Shown: piece after piece, positions 1-7,649 of the stretch | How positions within the stretch are numbered: position 1 is the first letter of the stretch | How the letters are laid out: every line of letters begins with the position of its first letter | Source of the DNA: Dehalococcoidia bacterium | Lineage (GTDB): Bacteria; Chloroflexota; Dehalococcoidia; Dehalococcoidales; W498 | Length of the DNA stretch: 11,167 nt | Assembly: GCA_030608125.1 (NCBI GenBank) | Contig: JAUWEU010000006.1 | Location: forward strand, 1-11,167 | Reading direction: 5' to 3' | Program-made: the position numbers and the translations under genes | Notes under the pieces: generated by a model | The model's database searches: none | Told to the model about the DNA's origin: nothing | The model's input: the letters and a program-made list of their open reading frames with translations, nothing else

Positions 1-2109
1 GTAGGTGCCCTCGTTGAGAAGAGCCGAAGATTCCGGGGGCGCGAGTGGGAGTTCAGAAAAGTCTCCACCATTTGTCCTTACTGTGGCGTCGGCTGCAATA
101 TAGAGCTACATATCAAGGATAATCGTATCGTTAGGGTTACCTCACCAGCCAACGGGGTGGTAAACCAGGGACGACTCTGCGTCAAGGGGAAGTTTGGCTT
201 TGACTTTGTCCACAGTCCGGAGAGACTCACCACTCCGCTTATCCGAGACGGAGAAAGGGGAGACGGTAAATTCAGGGAAGCGAGCTGGGAGGAAGGGCTT
301 GATTTAGTGGCTAAAAGGCTGACCGAGCTCAAGAACCGGTCAGGTCCAGACAGTTTGGCTATCCTGTCCTCGGCTAAGTGCACCACTGAAGAGAACTACC
401 TGATGCAGAAGTTTGCCCGGGCAGTTCTGGGCACTAACAATGTTGACCACTGCGCCCGGCTCTGCCATGCCTCGACAGTTACCGGTCTTTCGGCTGCCTT
501 CGGCAGTGCCGCCATGACCAACTCCATCGCTGAACTCAGGGACGCTGACTGCATCTTTATCATTGGCTCCAACACCTCGGAGAACCACCCTATAATCGCC
601 CTTGAAGTTATGGAAGCGGTCAGGCATGGTACAACAAAGTTAATAGTAGCTGACCCACGCCAGATACGGATGGTTGATTATGCTCACATCTGGCTGAGAC
701 AAAAGCCGGGCACAGATGTTGCCCTAATCAATGGCATGCTCCACATCATCATCGCTGAGAATCTATACAATGCCGACTTTGTCCAGGCTCGGACGGAGGG
801 ATTTGAAGAATTAAGCGAGGCAGTCACGGAATACCCGCCCTCTATTGTTAGCCAAATCACAGGGGTTGCTGCTGATGACCTGTATCAGGCAGCACGCCTT
901 TACGCTCAGTCACCCAGAGCTTGCATCTTGTTTTCTATGGGAATAACCCAGCACACCACTGGCACAGATAATGTTTTGGCTCTAGCCAATCTGGCTATGC
1001 TGACCGGTCAACTGGGCAGAGAAAGCACAGGGGTATGTCCCTTGAGGGGACAGAACAATGTTCAGGGCGCCTGTGATGTGGGAGCTTTGCCAGACCTCTT
1101 CCCAGGTTATCAATCGGTTACTAATGAGGCTAACCGAGGTAAGTTTGAACAAGCTTGGGGAGTCTCGCTTCCTGATACCCCGGGACTTACCGTCGTGGAA
1201 ATGATGCATGAGGCCGAGGCAGGGCAGATTAAGGGGATGTATATTATGGGCGAAGACCCCATTCTGTCTGACCCTAACAGCACTCGTGTGATTAGAGCTC
1301 TGAAAAACCTTGATTTCTTGGTAGTTCAAGACATTTTCCTGAGCGAAACTGCTAAATTTGCCGATGTAGTGCTGCCTGGGGTTAGTTTTGCCGAGAAGGA
1401 TGGCACTTTTACCAATACTGAACGGCGAATCCAGCGGGTAAACAAGTCCATTGAGCCTATAGAGAACAGCAAACCTGACTGGCTAATCATCTCAGAGCTA
1501 GCCAGCAGATTGGGCTACACTATGACATATAAAGACCCCGGGGAGATAATGGAAGAAATCGCTTCTCTCACTCCCATTTACGGTGGTGTTCATTACGATA
1601 GACTAAATCAACTGGGACTACAATGGCCGTGCCGCAACCGGGATGACCCGGGAACAAAATATTTGCACGAGGGTCGCTTTACCCGGGGCTTGGGCAAGTT
1701 CCACCCCACCCCCTATCGTGAGCCATTTGAGCTGCCTGATAAGGATTACCCCTTTATTCTGACCACAGGAAGAATTCTATACCACTGGCATGGTGGAACC
1801 TTGAGCCGACATTCACCAGGTCTAGCTGAAATTCGACCAGAGGCCGAAGTCGAGCTCAATCCTCAGGATGCAGAAAAGCTCCACTGCTCTGATGGAGATT
1901 TAGTTGAACTAGCTTCTCGGCGGGGGGAAATCCTGGTTAAGGTTAAAGTGACCGATAAGTCACCCCAGGGGGTAGTCTTCATGACCTTCCATTTCAAGGA
2001 AGCGCCAGCCAATCGATTGACTGTCGATGCCTTAGACCCGGTAGCCAAAATCCCTGAGTTCAAGGTATGCTCGGTAAAGATAAGCCCGGCTACTAGCCAA
2101 GAGCAATGA
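1..2109 (+). CDS. fdhA: formate dehydrogenase catalytic (alpha) subunit, molybdopterin oxidoreductase, 5' partial
   Basis: The frame is open from the first base, so the gene begins upstream of the window; 702 residues are visible. It should oxidise formate to CO2 (or run in reverse) at a Mo/W-bis-MGD centre. Visible residues 25-32 read CPYCGVGC and residue 60 is the Cys of GRLCVKG; together these are the four ligands of the proximal [4Fe-4S] cluster. The metal ligand lies in [10 protein letters not shown]: Cys encoded by TGC at 463-465, where selenoenzymes have Sec. The stretch [19 protein letters not shown] and the C-terminal dinucleotide-binding domain (about 590-695; [15 protein letters not shown], then [16 protein letters not shown]) are typical of FDH alpha chains. 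The residues before CPYC resemble the linker that follows NuoG-like ferredoxin domains, so such a domain probably lies upstream. An internal ATG at 157 is not the start because it would delete the cluster. The stop overlaps the first possible ATG of mobA. Confidence 0.93.
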   Translation, partial: VGALVEKSRRFRGREWEFRKVSTICPYCGVGCNIELHIKDNRIVRVTSPANGVVNQGRLCVKGKFGFDFVHSPERLTTPLIRDGERGDGKFREASWEEGLDLVAKRLTELKNRSGPDSLAILSSAKCTTEENYLMQKFARAVLGTNNVDHCARLCHASTVTGLSAAFGSAAMTNSIAELRDADCIFIIGSNTSENHPIIALEVMEAVRHGTTKLIVADPRQIRMVDYAHIWLRQKPGTDVALINGMLHIIIAENLYNADFVQARTEGFEELSEAVTEYPPSIVSQITGVAADDLYQAARLYAQSPRACILFSMGITQHTTGTDNVLALANLAMLTGQLGRESTGVCPLRGQNNVQGACDVGALPDLFPGYQSVTNEANRGKFEQAWGVSLPDTPGLTVVEMMHEAEAGQIKGMYIMGEDPILSDPNSTRVIRALKNLDFLVVQDIFLSETAKFADVVLPGVSFAEKDGTFTNTERRIQRVNKSIEPIENSKPDWLIISELASRLGYTMTYKDPGEIMEEIASLTPIYGGVHYDRLNQLGLQWPCRNRDDPGTKYLHEGRFTRGLGKFHPTPYREPFELPDKDYPFILTTGRILYHWHGGTLSRHSPGLAEIRPEAEVELNPQDAEKLHCSDGDLVELASRRGEILVKVKVTDKSPQGVVFMTFHFKEAPANRLTVDALDPVAKIPEFKVCSVKISPATSQEQ

Positions 2110-2135
2110 AGAAAGGGGCTAACCGAGGCAAAGAG

Positions 2136-2735
2136 ATGATGACCTCAATTGTCCTTGCCGGTGGTAAAAGCCTGCGGCTAGGGAGGAGTAAATACCTGGA
2201 GACCATTAACGGCAAAAGCCTGATTGAGCGGGTTATAGAACGGCTCAAATCAGTGAACCGCCGAATCCTGATAGTAACCTCCCGGGAACAGCTTGACCTT
2301 CTCGCCACTGGTGAGGCGGAAGTGGTGGTAGACCTTTATCCCGGCAAAGGACCCCTGGTGGGGATATATACCGGCTTGCTGGCTGCTGAGTCTTCACATA
2401 GCCTTGTGGTCGCTTGTGATATGCCTTTTCTAAATATTGAACTACTGCGCTATATGATTGAACTAGCACCAGGCTTTGATGCAGTTGTCCCCCGATTAGG
2501 GGAAGGAAAGGTGGAACCACTCCACGCCATTTATTCTAAGAATTGCCTAGGCAGTATGAAAACACTATTGGAGCATGACCAATTGGAAGTTAGCCGCTTC
2601 CTCAACACAGTGCATGTCAGATATGTTGAACAGGCAGAATGCCAAAGGTTTGATTCTCAGCTTTTAAGCTTCTTCAACATAAATTGTCAGTCAGACTTGG
2701 AGCGAGCCATCATGCTTGCTGCGGAGACCAGCTAG
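2136..2735 (+). CDS. mobA: molybdenum cofactor guanylyltransferase MobA
   Basis: Transfers GMP from GTP to Mo-molybdopterin to form the guanine dinucleotide cofactor (MGD) that the upstream formate dehydrogenase needs; cytoplasmic. The N-terminus carries the nucleotidyltransferase signature LAGGKSLRLGRSK, which starts at residue 7 if ATG 2136 is used. Further on are the GPLVGIYTGL segment and VACDMPFLN, the metal-binding Asp region of the GT-A-like fold. About 199 residues is normal for MobA. The frame is also open from an ATG at 2106, which overlaps the fdhA stop (ATGA). I prefer 2136 (or 2139) because GAGG at 2125-2128 is well spaced and the family signature normally begins within a few residues of the start. 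Overlap or close spacing with fdhA implies co-transcription and translational coupling. Confidence 0.88.
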   Translation: MMTSIVLAGGKSLRLGRSKYLETINGKSLIERVIERLKSVNRRILIVTSREQLDLLATGEAEVVVDLYPGKGPLVGIYTGLLAAESSHSLVVACDMPFLNIELLRYMIELAPGFDAVVPRLGEGKVEPLHAIYSKNCLGSMKTLLEHDQLEVSRFLNTVHVRYVEQAECQRFDSQLLSFFNINCQSDLERAIMLAAETS

Positions 2736-2766
2736 GGTGACGCAATTTGACTAATCTATTTATTTA

Positions 2767-3471
2767 ATGGTATCTTTTAACATTGTAGCTATGAACAGAA
2801 CTACTCCATTATTGGTTTCTGTGGAGGGAGACTCAGGGGCTGGTAAGACTACACTGATAGAGAAATTGCTCAGAGAGCTCAGTAGGAGAAAGTATATAAT
2901 CGCCTCTGTAAAGCATTGCCCTCATGGATTTGACTTGGATGTGAAGGGAAAGGACTCCTGGCGGTTCGCCGAAGCCGGAGCGAAGGGAATATTTCTTACC
3001 TCCCCGGGTCGGATTGGTCTCATTGAGGACACGGAGCATATTCCCCCACTAAAAAATATTGCCCAGAGCTACTTTCCCAACTTCGATATCGTGTTTGGCG
3101 AGGGGTTTGGCAAAGAGAAAGGAGTAGATAAGATACTCGTGCTCAGGAAAGGGGTTAGTGACCGTGTCCCCTATCCACAAGATGATATTCTAGCTGTGGT
3201 AAGCGACTTTGAGGTAGAACTAGAAAAGCCCATATTTAAACCCGATGATGTGTCTGGTATAGCCGACTTCATTGAGCACATTCTGGCTCAGCAGAGCCGA
3301 GCACAAAGCTCAGTTACACTTCTCATCAATAAGAAGCCAGTTCCACTAAATGCCTTTGCTCAGAGTGTCTTTAAGAATGTGATTCTGGGGATTATAGCTA
3401 CTCTTCGGAGACAGGATGAAGAATTGAGGCAAATTGAGATAATAATCAAGAATGGTGAAGAAGTTGTGTAG
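2767..3471 (+). CDS. mobB: MobB, molybdopterin-guanine dinucleotide biosynthesis GTP-binding protein with C-terminal extension
   Basis: P-loop GTPase that assists MobA in making or delivering MGD. The Walker A loop is GDSGAGKTT (residues 21-29). Next comes the MobB-specific block VKHCPHGFDLDVKGKDSWRF (48-67) followed by AEAGA, and then FGEGFGKEKGVDKI (110-123). The body, residues 14 to about 180, matches the usual MobB length. A further ~55 residues (182-234, beginning VTLLINKKPVPLNAF) form an extra domain rich in beta-like hydrophobic stretches. The ATG at 2767 has no visible Shine-Dalgarno, and neither does the internal ATG at 2791, whose product (MNRTTPLLVS) fits the family start better. 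It lies 31 bp after mobA and is presumably in the same operon. Confidence 0.88.
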   Translation: MVSFNIVAMNRTTPLLVSVEGDSGAGKTTLIEKLLRELSRRKYIIASVKHCPHGFDLDVKGKDSWRFAEAGAKGIFLTSPGRIGLIEDTEHIPPLKNIAQSYFPNFDIVFGEGFGKEKGVDKILVLRKGVSDRVPYPQDDILAVVSDFEVELEKPIFKPDDVSGIADFIEHILAQQSRAQSSVTLLINKKPVPLNAFAQSVFKNVILGIIATLRRQDEELRQIEIIIKNGEEVV

Positions 3472-3491
3472 TCTCCAAAAGTAGGGGACTG

Positions 3492-3575
3492 ATGACTGTG
3501 GCTGTCACCGAGCATATCCTCTTGAACTTCACACTTGGTTCTGGTAAAATGCCAGCGGATTTTACAAAAGAATAA
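3492..3575 (+). CDS. small ORF (27 codons), paralogous in its N-terminus to the ORF after the riboswitch
   Basis: ATG at 3492 is preceded by AGGGG (3483-3487) and starts 20 bp after the mobB stop. The peptide begins MTVAVTEHILLN and ends GSGKMPADFTKE before TAA. I do not recognise it. Its first 11 codons match those of the GTG ORF at 3704-3754 (MTAAITERILLG). Three of the codon differences in that stretch are silent and most others are conservative (Val/Ile, His/Arg), which is what selection on a peptide would leave. It may be a real small protein, a leader peptide, or the 5' remnant of a larger gene once placed downstream of the riboswitch. Too short to be certain it is translated. Confidence 0.4.
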   Translation: MTVAVTEHILLNFTLGSGKMPADFTKE

Positions 3576-3700
3576 GGATTCCTCCGAGTTGTCGTACCTA
3601 AAGAGTAATCCATGGTCGGCAACCGACAGTTTGTTTACGTAGCAAACTGAAGGGAGTAGCAGGAAATTGCTATTCCTCCCGTGTTTGGAAAGGAGGGTAA
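3576..3700 (+). promoter_or_regulatory. candidate Moco (molybdenum/tungsten cofactor) riboswitch
   Basis: A compact RNA-like region. CCTCCGAG is at 3581-3588. Hairpin GTCGG/CCGAC (3615-3619 with 3623-3627) is followed directly by AGTTTG/CAAACT (3628-3633 with 3643-3648). A longer stem then combines GGGAG 3652-3656 with CTCCC 3676-3680 and TAGCA 3657-3661 with TGCTA 3668-3672, capped by GGAAAT. The motif ends CTCCCGTG, and a strong Shine-Dalgarno AGGAGGG (3691-3697) follows at once. The order of elements and the CCTCCGAG...CTCCCGTG framing agree with my memory of the Moco RNA motif. The setting among fdhA, mobA and mobB and before a molybdopterin-binding-fold protein fits. GGAGG at 3692-3696 can pair with CCTCC at 3675-3679 or 3581-3585, which suggests translational control. 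I cannot tell Moco from tungsten-cofactor specificity by eye. Confidence 0.68.
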
Positions 3701-3703
3701 TAT

Positions 3704-3754
3704 GTGACCGCAGCTATCACTGAGCGCATCCTCCTGGGTGTGCTCTCTTTATAG
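3704..3754 (+). CDS. short ORF (16 codons) directly behind the riboswitch; leader peptide or gene remnant
   Basis: GTG at 3704 sits 7 bp after the best Shine-Dalgarno of the region (AGGAGGG, 3691-3697). The product begins MTAAITERILLG and stops at TAG 3752-3754. The overlapping ATG at 3702 is followed at once by TGA. Its start is related to the 27-codon ORF at 3492. The stop is 10 bp before the ATG of the exported protein at 3765, which has no comparable ribosome site of its own, so translation could be coupled. Whether this is a functional leader or the stump of a truncated gene cannot be decided from one sequence. Confidence 0.42.
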   Translation: MTAAITERILLGVLSL

Positions 3755-3764
3755 TTAAAAACAA

Positions 3765-4307
3765 ATGAGGGAGTTCGTGATTAAGTCAATAACTAAAATA
3801 ACCTTAATAACCCTGATAACGGCTTTAATGTTAGCATCAATGGCTGCCTGTGCTGAAGCGTCACCAGTAGGGACAGAATGGTCTCTCAGGCTGACCGGTG
3901 CCTTAACTGAAACCATCACTCAGGAAGAGTTTGAGGAAGGCGCTGACCCCACTTGCCACGGAGTTGAGTGCAGCATTGAAGATGAGGAGGGGACAATCCA
4001 CACCTATTCTGGTATTCCACTGTGGATGTTATGCGGCTGGGTTGATGACGAAGTTAAGCATGGAGGAGGCGCTTTTAATGATGAGTTGGCTAACCAGGGT
4101 TATGATATCACAGTAATAGCCGCTGACGGGTATAGCGTTACCTTTAGCAGCCAGACTATTGCCAGAAATAATAATATTATATTAGCCAATAAGATAGATG
4201 GGCAGCCCATTAGCCAAGGGGGTCCGTTACGATTAGTTGGTCCAGAATTAAGCAAGGGGCAAAGGGTGAAGAATGTGGTAGAAATCCACCTTGACTTACC
4301 TGAGTAA
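3765..4307 (+). CDS. exported protein with sulfite-oxidase-like molybdopterin-binding fold
   Basis: 180 residues. The N-terminus has a basic start and a hydrophobic stretch (about 11-27) ending LASMAACAEA. This could be an atypical lipobox with Cys29, or an Ala-x-Ala signal peptidase I site (ACA). The mature part has the layout of small SUOX-fold domains: WSLRLTGALTETITQEEF (39-56), TCHG (63-66), YSGIPLWMLCGWVDD (81-95), then ITVIAADGYSVTFSS (115-129), and DGQPISQGGPLRLVGPE (145-161) before the final VEIHLDLPE strand. Cys64 of TCHG is a possible equivalent of the metal-ligand Cys, but I cannot confirm that Mo is bound. It is predicted to act outside the membrane and lies just downstream of the candidate Moco riboswitch. 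A GTG at 3777 with GAGG six bases upstream is a credible alternative start and gives a tidier signal peptide. Confidence 0.75.
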   Translation: MREFVIKSITKITLITLITALMLASMAACAEASPVGTEWSLRLTGALTETITQEEFEEGADPTCHGVECSIEDEEGTIHTYSGIPLWMLCGWVDDEVKHGGGAFNDELANQGYDITVIAADGYSVTFSSQTIARNNNIILANKIDGQPISQGGPLRLVGPELSKGQRVKNVVEIHLDLPE

Positions 4308-4364
4308 TTTATAGATTACTCCCCTTGTTCGGCGCTCACTAATTAAAGTGGAGGATGATAGCAG

Positions 4365-4967
4365 ATGACAAAGAAAACATTGTTAGTAATCTTGGTTTTT
4401 GGTTCCCTGTGGGGGTGTATTGAAGTCTTTTCCAGCGTGTATTTGAACATTCCTCGTAGCTCGGTAATCCCCACCATTTTGGGCTTGGCTGTGCTGGCAG
4501 CAGCCCGGTTCTTGGTTAAGACACCGGGTTCATCAACTGCTATCGGCACAATGGCGCTACTGTTCAGGCTCATTACCGCCGGTCACTATTACTGCCACCT
4601 TTGGGCTATACTTCTAATCGGGGTTTCATTTGATATTGTGGTCAGTTTATTAGGCAGCCGATGGCAGAAAACAAAATGGCAAGGCTTAGCCGGGATTAGC
4701 TCAGCTTACCTTACCACTGCCCTGTTTTCAATTACTATGACCTATATTATTCAATATGAATACTGGGCCAGCATAGGATTACCCAAGGTCTTGGATTACA
4801 TTGGTATAAATGGAAGCCTGATTGCGGCAGGGGCTTTACTTTTTGTTCCCTTAGGCTACAAACTGGGTAAACCACTTATGACTTTGTCAAAGGCAAGCCC
4901 TAGACCGGCATTCATAGGGGCAGTGCTTCTCACCCTCATCCTTTGGGGCGTTGGGGTTGTTTTCTAG
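4365..4967 (+). CDS. multi-span membrane protein, family not recognised
   Basis: 200 residues, very hydrophobic, with about six or seven likely membrane helices (roughly 4-22, 36-53, 57-70, 75-95, 108-130, 145-165 and 178-198). Size and helix count, and the opening GSLWGCIEV followed by a Pro-containing loop, recall ECF-transporter substrate-binding (S) components, but no diagnostic motif is present. This is a suggestion only. GGAGG at 4350-4354 lies 10 bp before the ATG. It follows the exported SUOX-fold protein by 57 bp with no terminator between them, so both are probably expressed from the riboswitch-controlled transcript. The stop codon shares the tetranucleotide CTAG with the stop of the opposing beta-CASP gene. 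Confidence 0.7.
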   Translation: MTKKTLLVILVFGSLWGCIEVFSSVYLNIPRSSVIPTILGLAVLAAARFLVKTPGSSTAIGTMALLFRLITAGHYYCHLWAILLIGVSFDIVVSLLGSRWQKTKWQGLAGISSAYLTTALFSITMTYIIQYEYWASIGLPKVLDYIGINGSLIAAGALLFVPLGYKLGKPLMTLSKASPRPAFIGAVLLTLILWGVGVVF

Positions 4968-6325
4968 GCTACCGGGTACTCCTCTCCATTTCGTGGACAG
5001 ACTACATCAATTTTCAGGTCGCTTATGTATGTTTCTAGCAACTTGGGTCTGTTGGTATGGATAACATATACCTTTCCCGGATTTATCTCCGATATAGCCC
5101 ACTTGAGCTGGTCCGGGTTTATGTGCCCTGAGGCATGCACCTGATAAAGGGGTAAGCCACAGATTTCCAGCCAGTTGAGCAGCTTGTTATAGTCAATCTC
5201 CATCTCCTCATTAAAAGGTTCGCTTTGTGAAAGAATGTAAATGCTTCCGGGCTCAGGCTGGACTTCAACCATCTCATTCATATCAAAAAACGAGGCTGCC
5301 AGAAGCAGCTTATCTTGATGGGCATTTACATAGTAAGAGTCAACTACCTTGTCCGGATAGTGCTGCCATAGAACCTTCTCCCACTCATATAATTTCTTCT
5401 TCTCCCTCTGAAATATAAGGACACCGGGGTCTTCCAGGGTAAACAGATTGAGGTGTATATCACTACGCAGCCTGTGAACCAGCCAAGCCTGTTTTGTCGA
5501 CATGGCTAGCTGCCGACCATTAGTCTTGGCTGCCTGCCAGAATGTCATCAGCCTGTCTATATCATTAAGGTAGAAGCCGGCTAAGCTAAGCCGGGCAGTA
5601 TTTGATACTATCTGCGTTACCTTGTCTTCTACCTCCCTCTCGCTCACTAGCTTGGCATCGACGATATTGGTTGCCTCAGTAATCAATATATCTGGGTGAA
5701 CTTGCTTGGCTCTGGCTATAAACTCCAGGCTCATGTCAGCCCTGGGTCCGTGAAGCCTAAAATCACCGGTATAAGCAATCACCCCATTTGATGAGTAGAT
5801 GATAAAGCCATAGGCACCAGGAACGGAATGGTCAACATGGATTGGTTCCAATTTTATCGAACCTATGTGTAATAAGTCGCCACTTCGGAAGGTCCTGAAG
5901 TCCTTAAATACCTCCTCGCCTCGGCTGGAGGTGAGACTGGCTATCTTGTACTCAGCACGCTGCCCGCTCCCGGCTAGCTCCCTGGCTATTATCATTGTCT
6001 TTGCCGTCTCGCCACAGAATATGGGCACTGAGTCTTTCACATACCGAATATAGTCCCAGTGGTCAGCATGGGGGTGACTGATTACAATAGCATCTACCGG
6101 TGGCTCAGCCTCATCCTTTTTGTATAAACCATCCATTTGGGGTAGTATTCCTAGGTAAATTAGATGCTTTTCTTCCCGCGGGCTTAGGTAAGGCTCGTCA
6201 TAAAACTGCCTTTCCCGGTCAAAGTTCTTGCCAAAATCAAGAAAGATAGATGTGCTTCCGTCCCTGAGCAATATCTTGTTGCCGCCGACTTCACCTACGC
6301 CTCCATAGAATGTCAGTGATGTCAT
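4964..6325 (-). CDS. beta-CASP family metallo-beta-lactamase-fold hydrolase (RNase J-like, short form)
   Basis: 453 residues. The zinc-binding motif HPHADH is at 84-89, with H166 in VDHSVPGAYGF and D188 in YTGDFRLHG completing the dinuclear site. Glu217 (ITEATN) fits beta-CASP motif A. VHASGHINPDQL (396-407) is the counterpart of the RNase J motif HxSGHA, and VIHTNRP (422-428) supplies the last His. These place it among nucleic-acid-processing beta-CASP enzymes. It is shorter than bacterial RNase J (about 550) and lacks room for the C-terminal domain. The insert at 36-70 is tyrosine- and charge-rich. The substrate is unknown; RNA is the most likely. The start is well supported by AAGGAGGG (+ strand 6332-6339) six bases upstream of ATG. 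It is a single gene, convergent with the membrane protein and divergent from the ABC exporter. Confidence 0.85.
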   Translation of the reverse strand: MTSLTFYGGVGEVGGNKILLRDGSTSIFLDFGKNFDRERQFYDEPYLSPREEKHLIYLGILPQMDGLYKKDEAEPPVDAIVISHPHADHWDYIRYVKDSVPIFCGETAKTMIIARELAGSGQRAEYKIASLTSSRGEEVFKDFRTFRSGDLLHIGSIKLEPIHVDHSVPGAYGFIIYSSNGVIAYTGDFRLHGPRADMSLEFIARAKQVHPDILITEATNIVDAKLVSEREVEDKVTQIVSNTARLSLAGFYLNDIDRLMTFWQAAKTNGRQLAMSTKQAWLVHRLRSDIHLNLFTLEDPGVLIFQREKKKLYEWEKVLWQHYPDKVVDSYYVNAHQDKLLLAASFFDMNEMVEVQPEPGSIYILSQSEPFNEEMEIDYNKLLNWLEICGLPLYQVHASGHINPDQLKWAISEINPGKVYVIHTNRPKLLETYISDLKIDVVCPRNGEEYPVA

Positions 6326-6422
6326 ACTATACCCTCCTTAATCAGTCGCCTGAATGCGGGGAATAGAGAAGGAAAATCGGAAGAGTAGAGCCCTTTTTCG
6401 GAATAGGCTTTACCATAGCCAC

Positions 6423-6428
6423 ATTATA
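6423..6428 (-). promoter_or_regulatory. probable extended -10 promoter for the beta-CASP gene
   Basis: On the - strand this is a perfect TATAAT preceded by TGA, i.e. a TGn extended -10. No good -35 hexamer is seen at 16-18 bp. Transcription would start near 6416 and leave a leader of about 90 nt before the ATG at 6325. Prediction from consensus only. Confidence 0.5.
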
Positions 6429-6523
6429 TCAGAAAGCAGCGGGGGCAATACGGAGGTACCTTCTTTTAAATAAGGAAACATATCTTGACCTCATATCCTT
6501 AACAGATACTCTCATCTGGCTTC

Positions 6524-6553
6524 TTAACAACAATGAGGCTAAAATGCTACAAT
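6524..6553 (+). promoter_or_regulatory. probable promoter for the ABC exporter operon
   Basis: TTAACA (6524-6529), an 18-bp spacer, and TACAAT (6548-6553) with an upstream TG (TGC, extended -10). The start would fall near 6560, giving a leader of about 95 nt. The intergenic region 6326-6656 otherwise shows no gene; it carries this and the opposing promoter. Confidence 0.5.
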
Positions 6554-6656
6554 AGTAATGGGGTAGATTTGTATCCAGTTAGGGGAAGCACGCCGGCGAC
6601 CCAATACACCAACTACTAATGACTACCACTTAGCAGTATTATCCTTTAGGAGGGGC

Positions 6657-7640
6657 ATGACCGATTACATTATCAAAGTAGAAAACTTAGTCAAGAAATT
6701 TGGTGACTTGGTTGCGGTAGATGACATCAGTTTCAGTGTGGCACCAGGAGAAATCTTTGGCTTTTTGGGACCGAATGGGGCGGGAAAGACTACTACTATC
6801 AATATCCTGTGCACCCTGTCTAAACCAACATCAGGACGAGCCATTATTAACGGCTTTGATGTGGTGCGCCAGCAGAGCCAAGTGCGCCAGTCAATTGGGT
6901 TAGTTTTTCAGGACCCTAGCCTTGATGAGCGGCTCAGCGGGTTACAGAACCTGCGTTTTCACGCCATGGTGTATAGTGTGCCTGCCTCAGTTCGTGAGCA
7001 GAGGATTGAGCAGGTGCTCAGGATGATGGAACTCTGGGACAGGCGCAATAACAAGGTTCGCACCTATTCCGGGGGTATGAAACGCCGCCTGGAGCTAGCC
7101 AGAGGCTTATTGCACTACCCCAAGGTGCTATTCCTCGATGAGCCCACGCTGGGGCTAGACCCACAAACACGTAGCCGTATATGGGAATATATACTTGAGT
7201 TGCGACAGCGTGAAGGGACTACTATTTTTCTGACCACTCACTATATGGATGAGGCGGAAAATGCAGACCGCATTGCTATCATTGACTACGGAAAGCTCGT
7301 CGCCGTGGATACCCCGGAGGGGCTTAAGAAGATTGTGGGTAAGGATATTATCTCTGTGAAAACTGACAATGACGATAGAGCTGCTGAAGAAATCAGGCTT
7401 CGCTACCGAACCGAGGCTAGGCGTGACAGCACTGGGCTCACCTTTGAGGTAGCCAATGGAGAGGAGTTCCTGCCTACCTTCATCAGAGAGTTCGATACCA
7501 AGATACTGAGTATCAGCCTACGCCGCCCGAGCTTAGATGATGTCTTTCTCAAGCTAACCGGGCGTGAAATACGGCAGGAGGAGATTAGTGATGTATTCAA
7601 GGCAATGCTTCGCCAGCACAGTCGCCGCAGACGGCACTAG
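6657..7640 (+). CDS. ABC transporter ATP-binding protein, DrrA-type (ABC-2 exporter)
   Basis: 327 residues; powers export together with the permease that follows. All ABC motifs are intact: Walker A GPNGAGKTT (38-46), Q-loop Gln85 in LVFQDPSLD, signature YSGGMKRRLELARG (137-150), Walker B VLFLDEPTLGLDP (157-169) and the H-loop His195 in TTHYMDEAE. The ~110 residues after the nucleotide-binding domain, ending in LRRPSLDDVFLKLTGREI, are the C-terminal extension usual in DrrA/CcmA-like ATPases. The AGGAGGGG at 6648-6655 fixes the start, though it sits close to the ATG. The very C-terminus is basic (SRRRRH). The substrate (drug, lipid or polysaccharide) cannot be read from the ATPase. It lies 9 bp before the permease gene, a classic two-gene operon. 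Confidence 0.92.
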   Translation: MTDYIIKVENLVKKFGDLVAVDDISFSVAPGEIFGFLGPNGAGKTTTINILCTLSKPTSGRAIINGFDVVRQQSQVRQSIGLVFQDPSLDERLSGLQNLRFHAMVYSVPASVREQRIEQVLRMMELWDRRNNKVRTYSGGMKRRLELARGLLHYPKVLFLDEPTLGLDPQTRSRIWEYILELRQREGTTIFLTTHYMDEAENADRIAIIDYGKLVAVDTPEGLKKIVGKDIISVKTDNDDRAAEEIRLRYRTEARRDSTGLTFEVANGEEFLPTFIREFDTKILSISLRRPSLDDVFLKLTGREIRQEEISDVFKAMLRQHSRRRRH

Positions 7641-7649
7641 GAGGGAGCG

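Noticed and set aside
157..159. ATG as the start of the formate dehydrogenase gene
   Set aside because: The frame stays open to base 1 and the upstream codons encode three of the four cluster cysteines (CPYCGVGC), so the real start is outside the window.
340..627. - strand open frame within fdhA
   Set aside because: Antisense to the conserved FDH active-site region and without recognisable domain or ribosome site.
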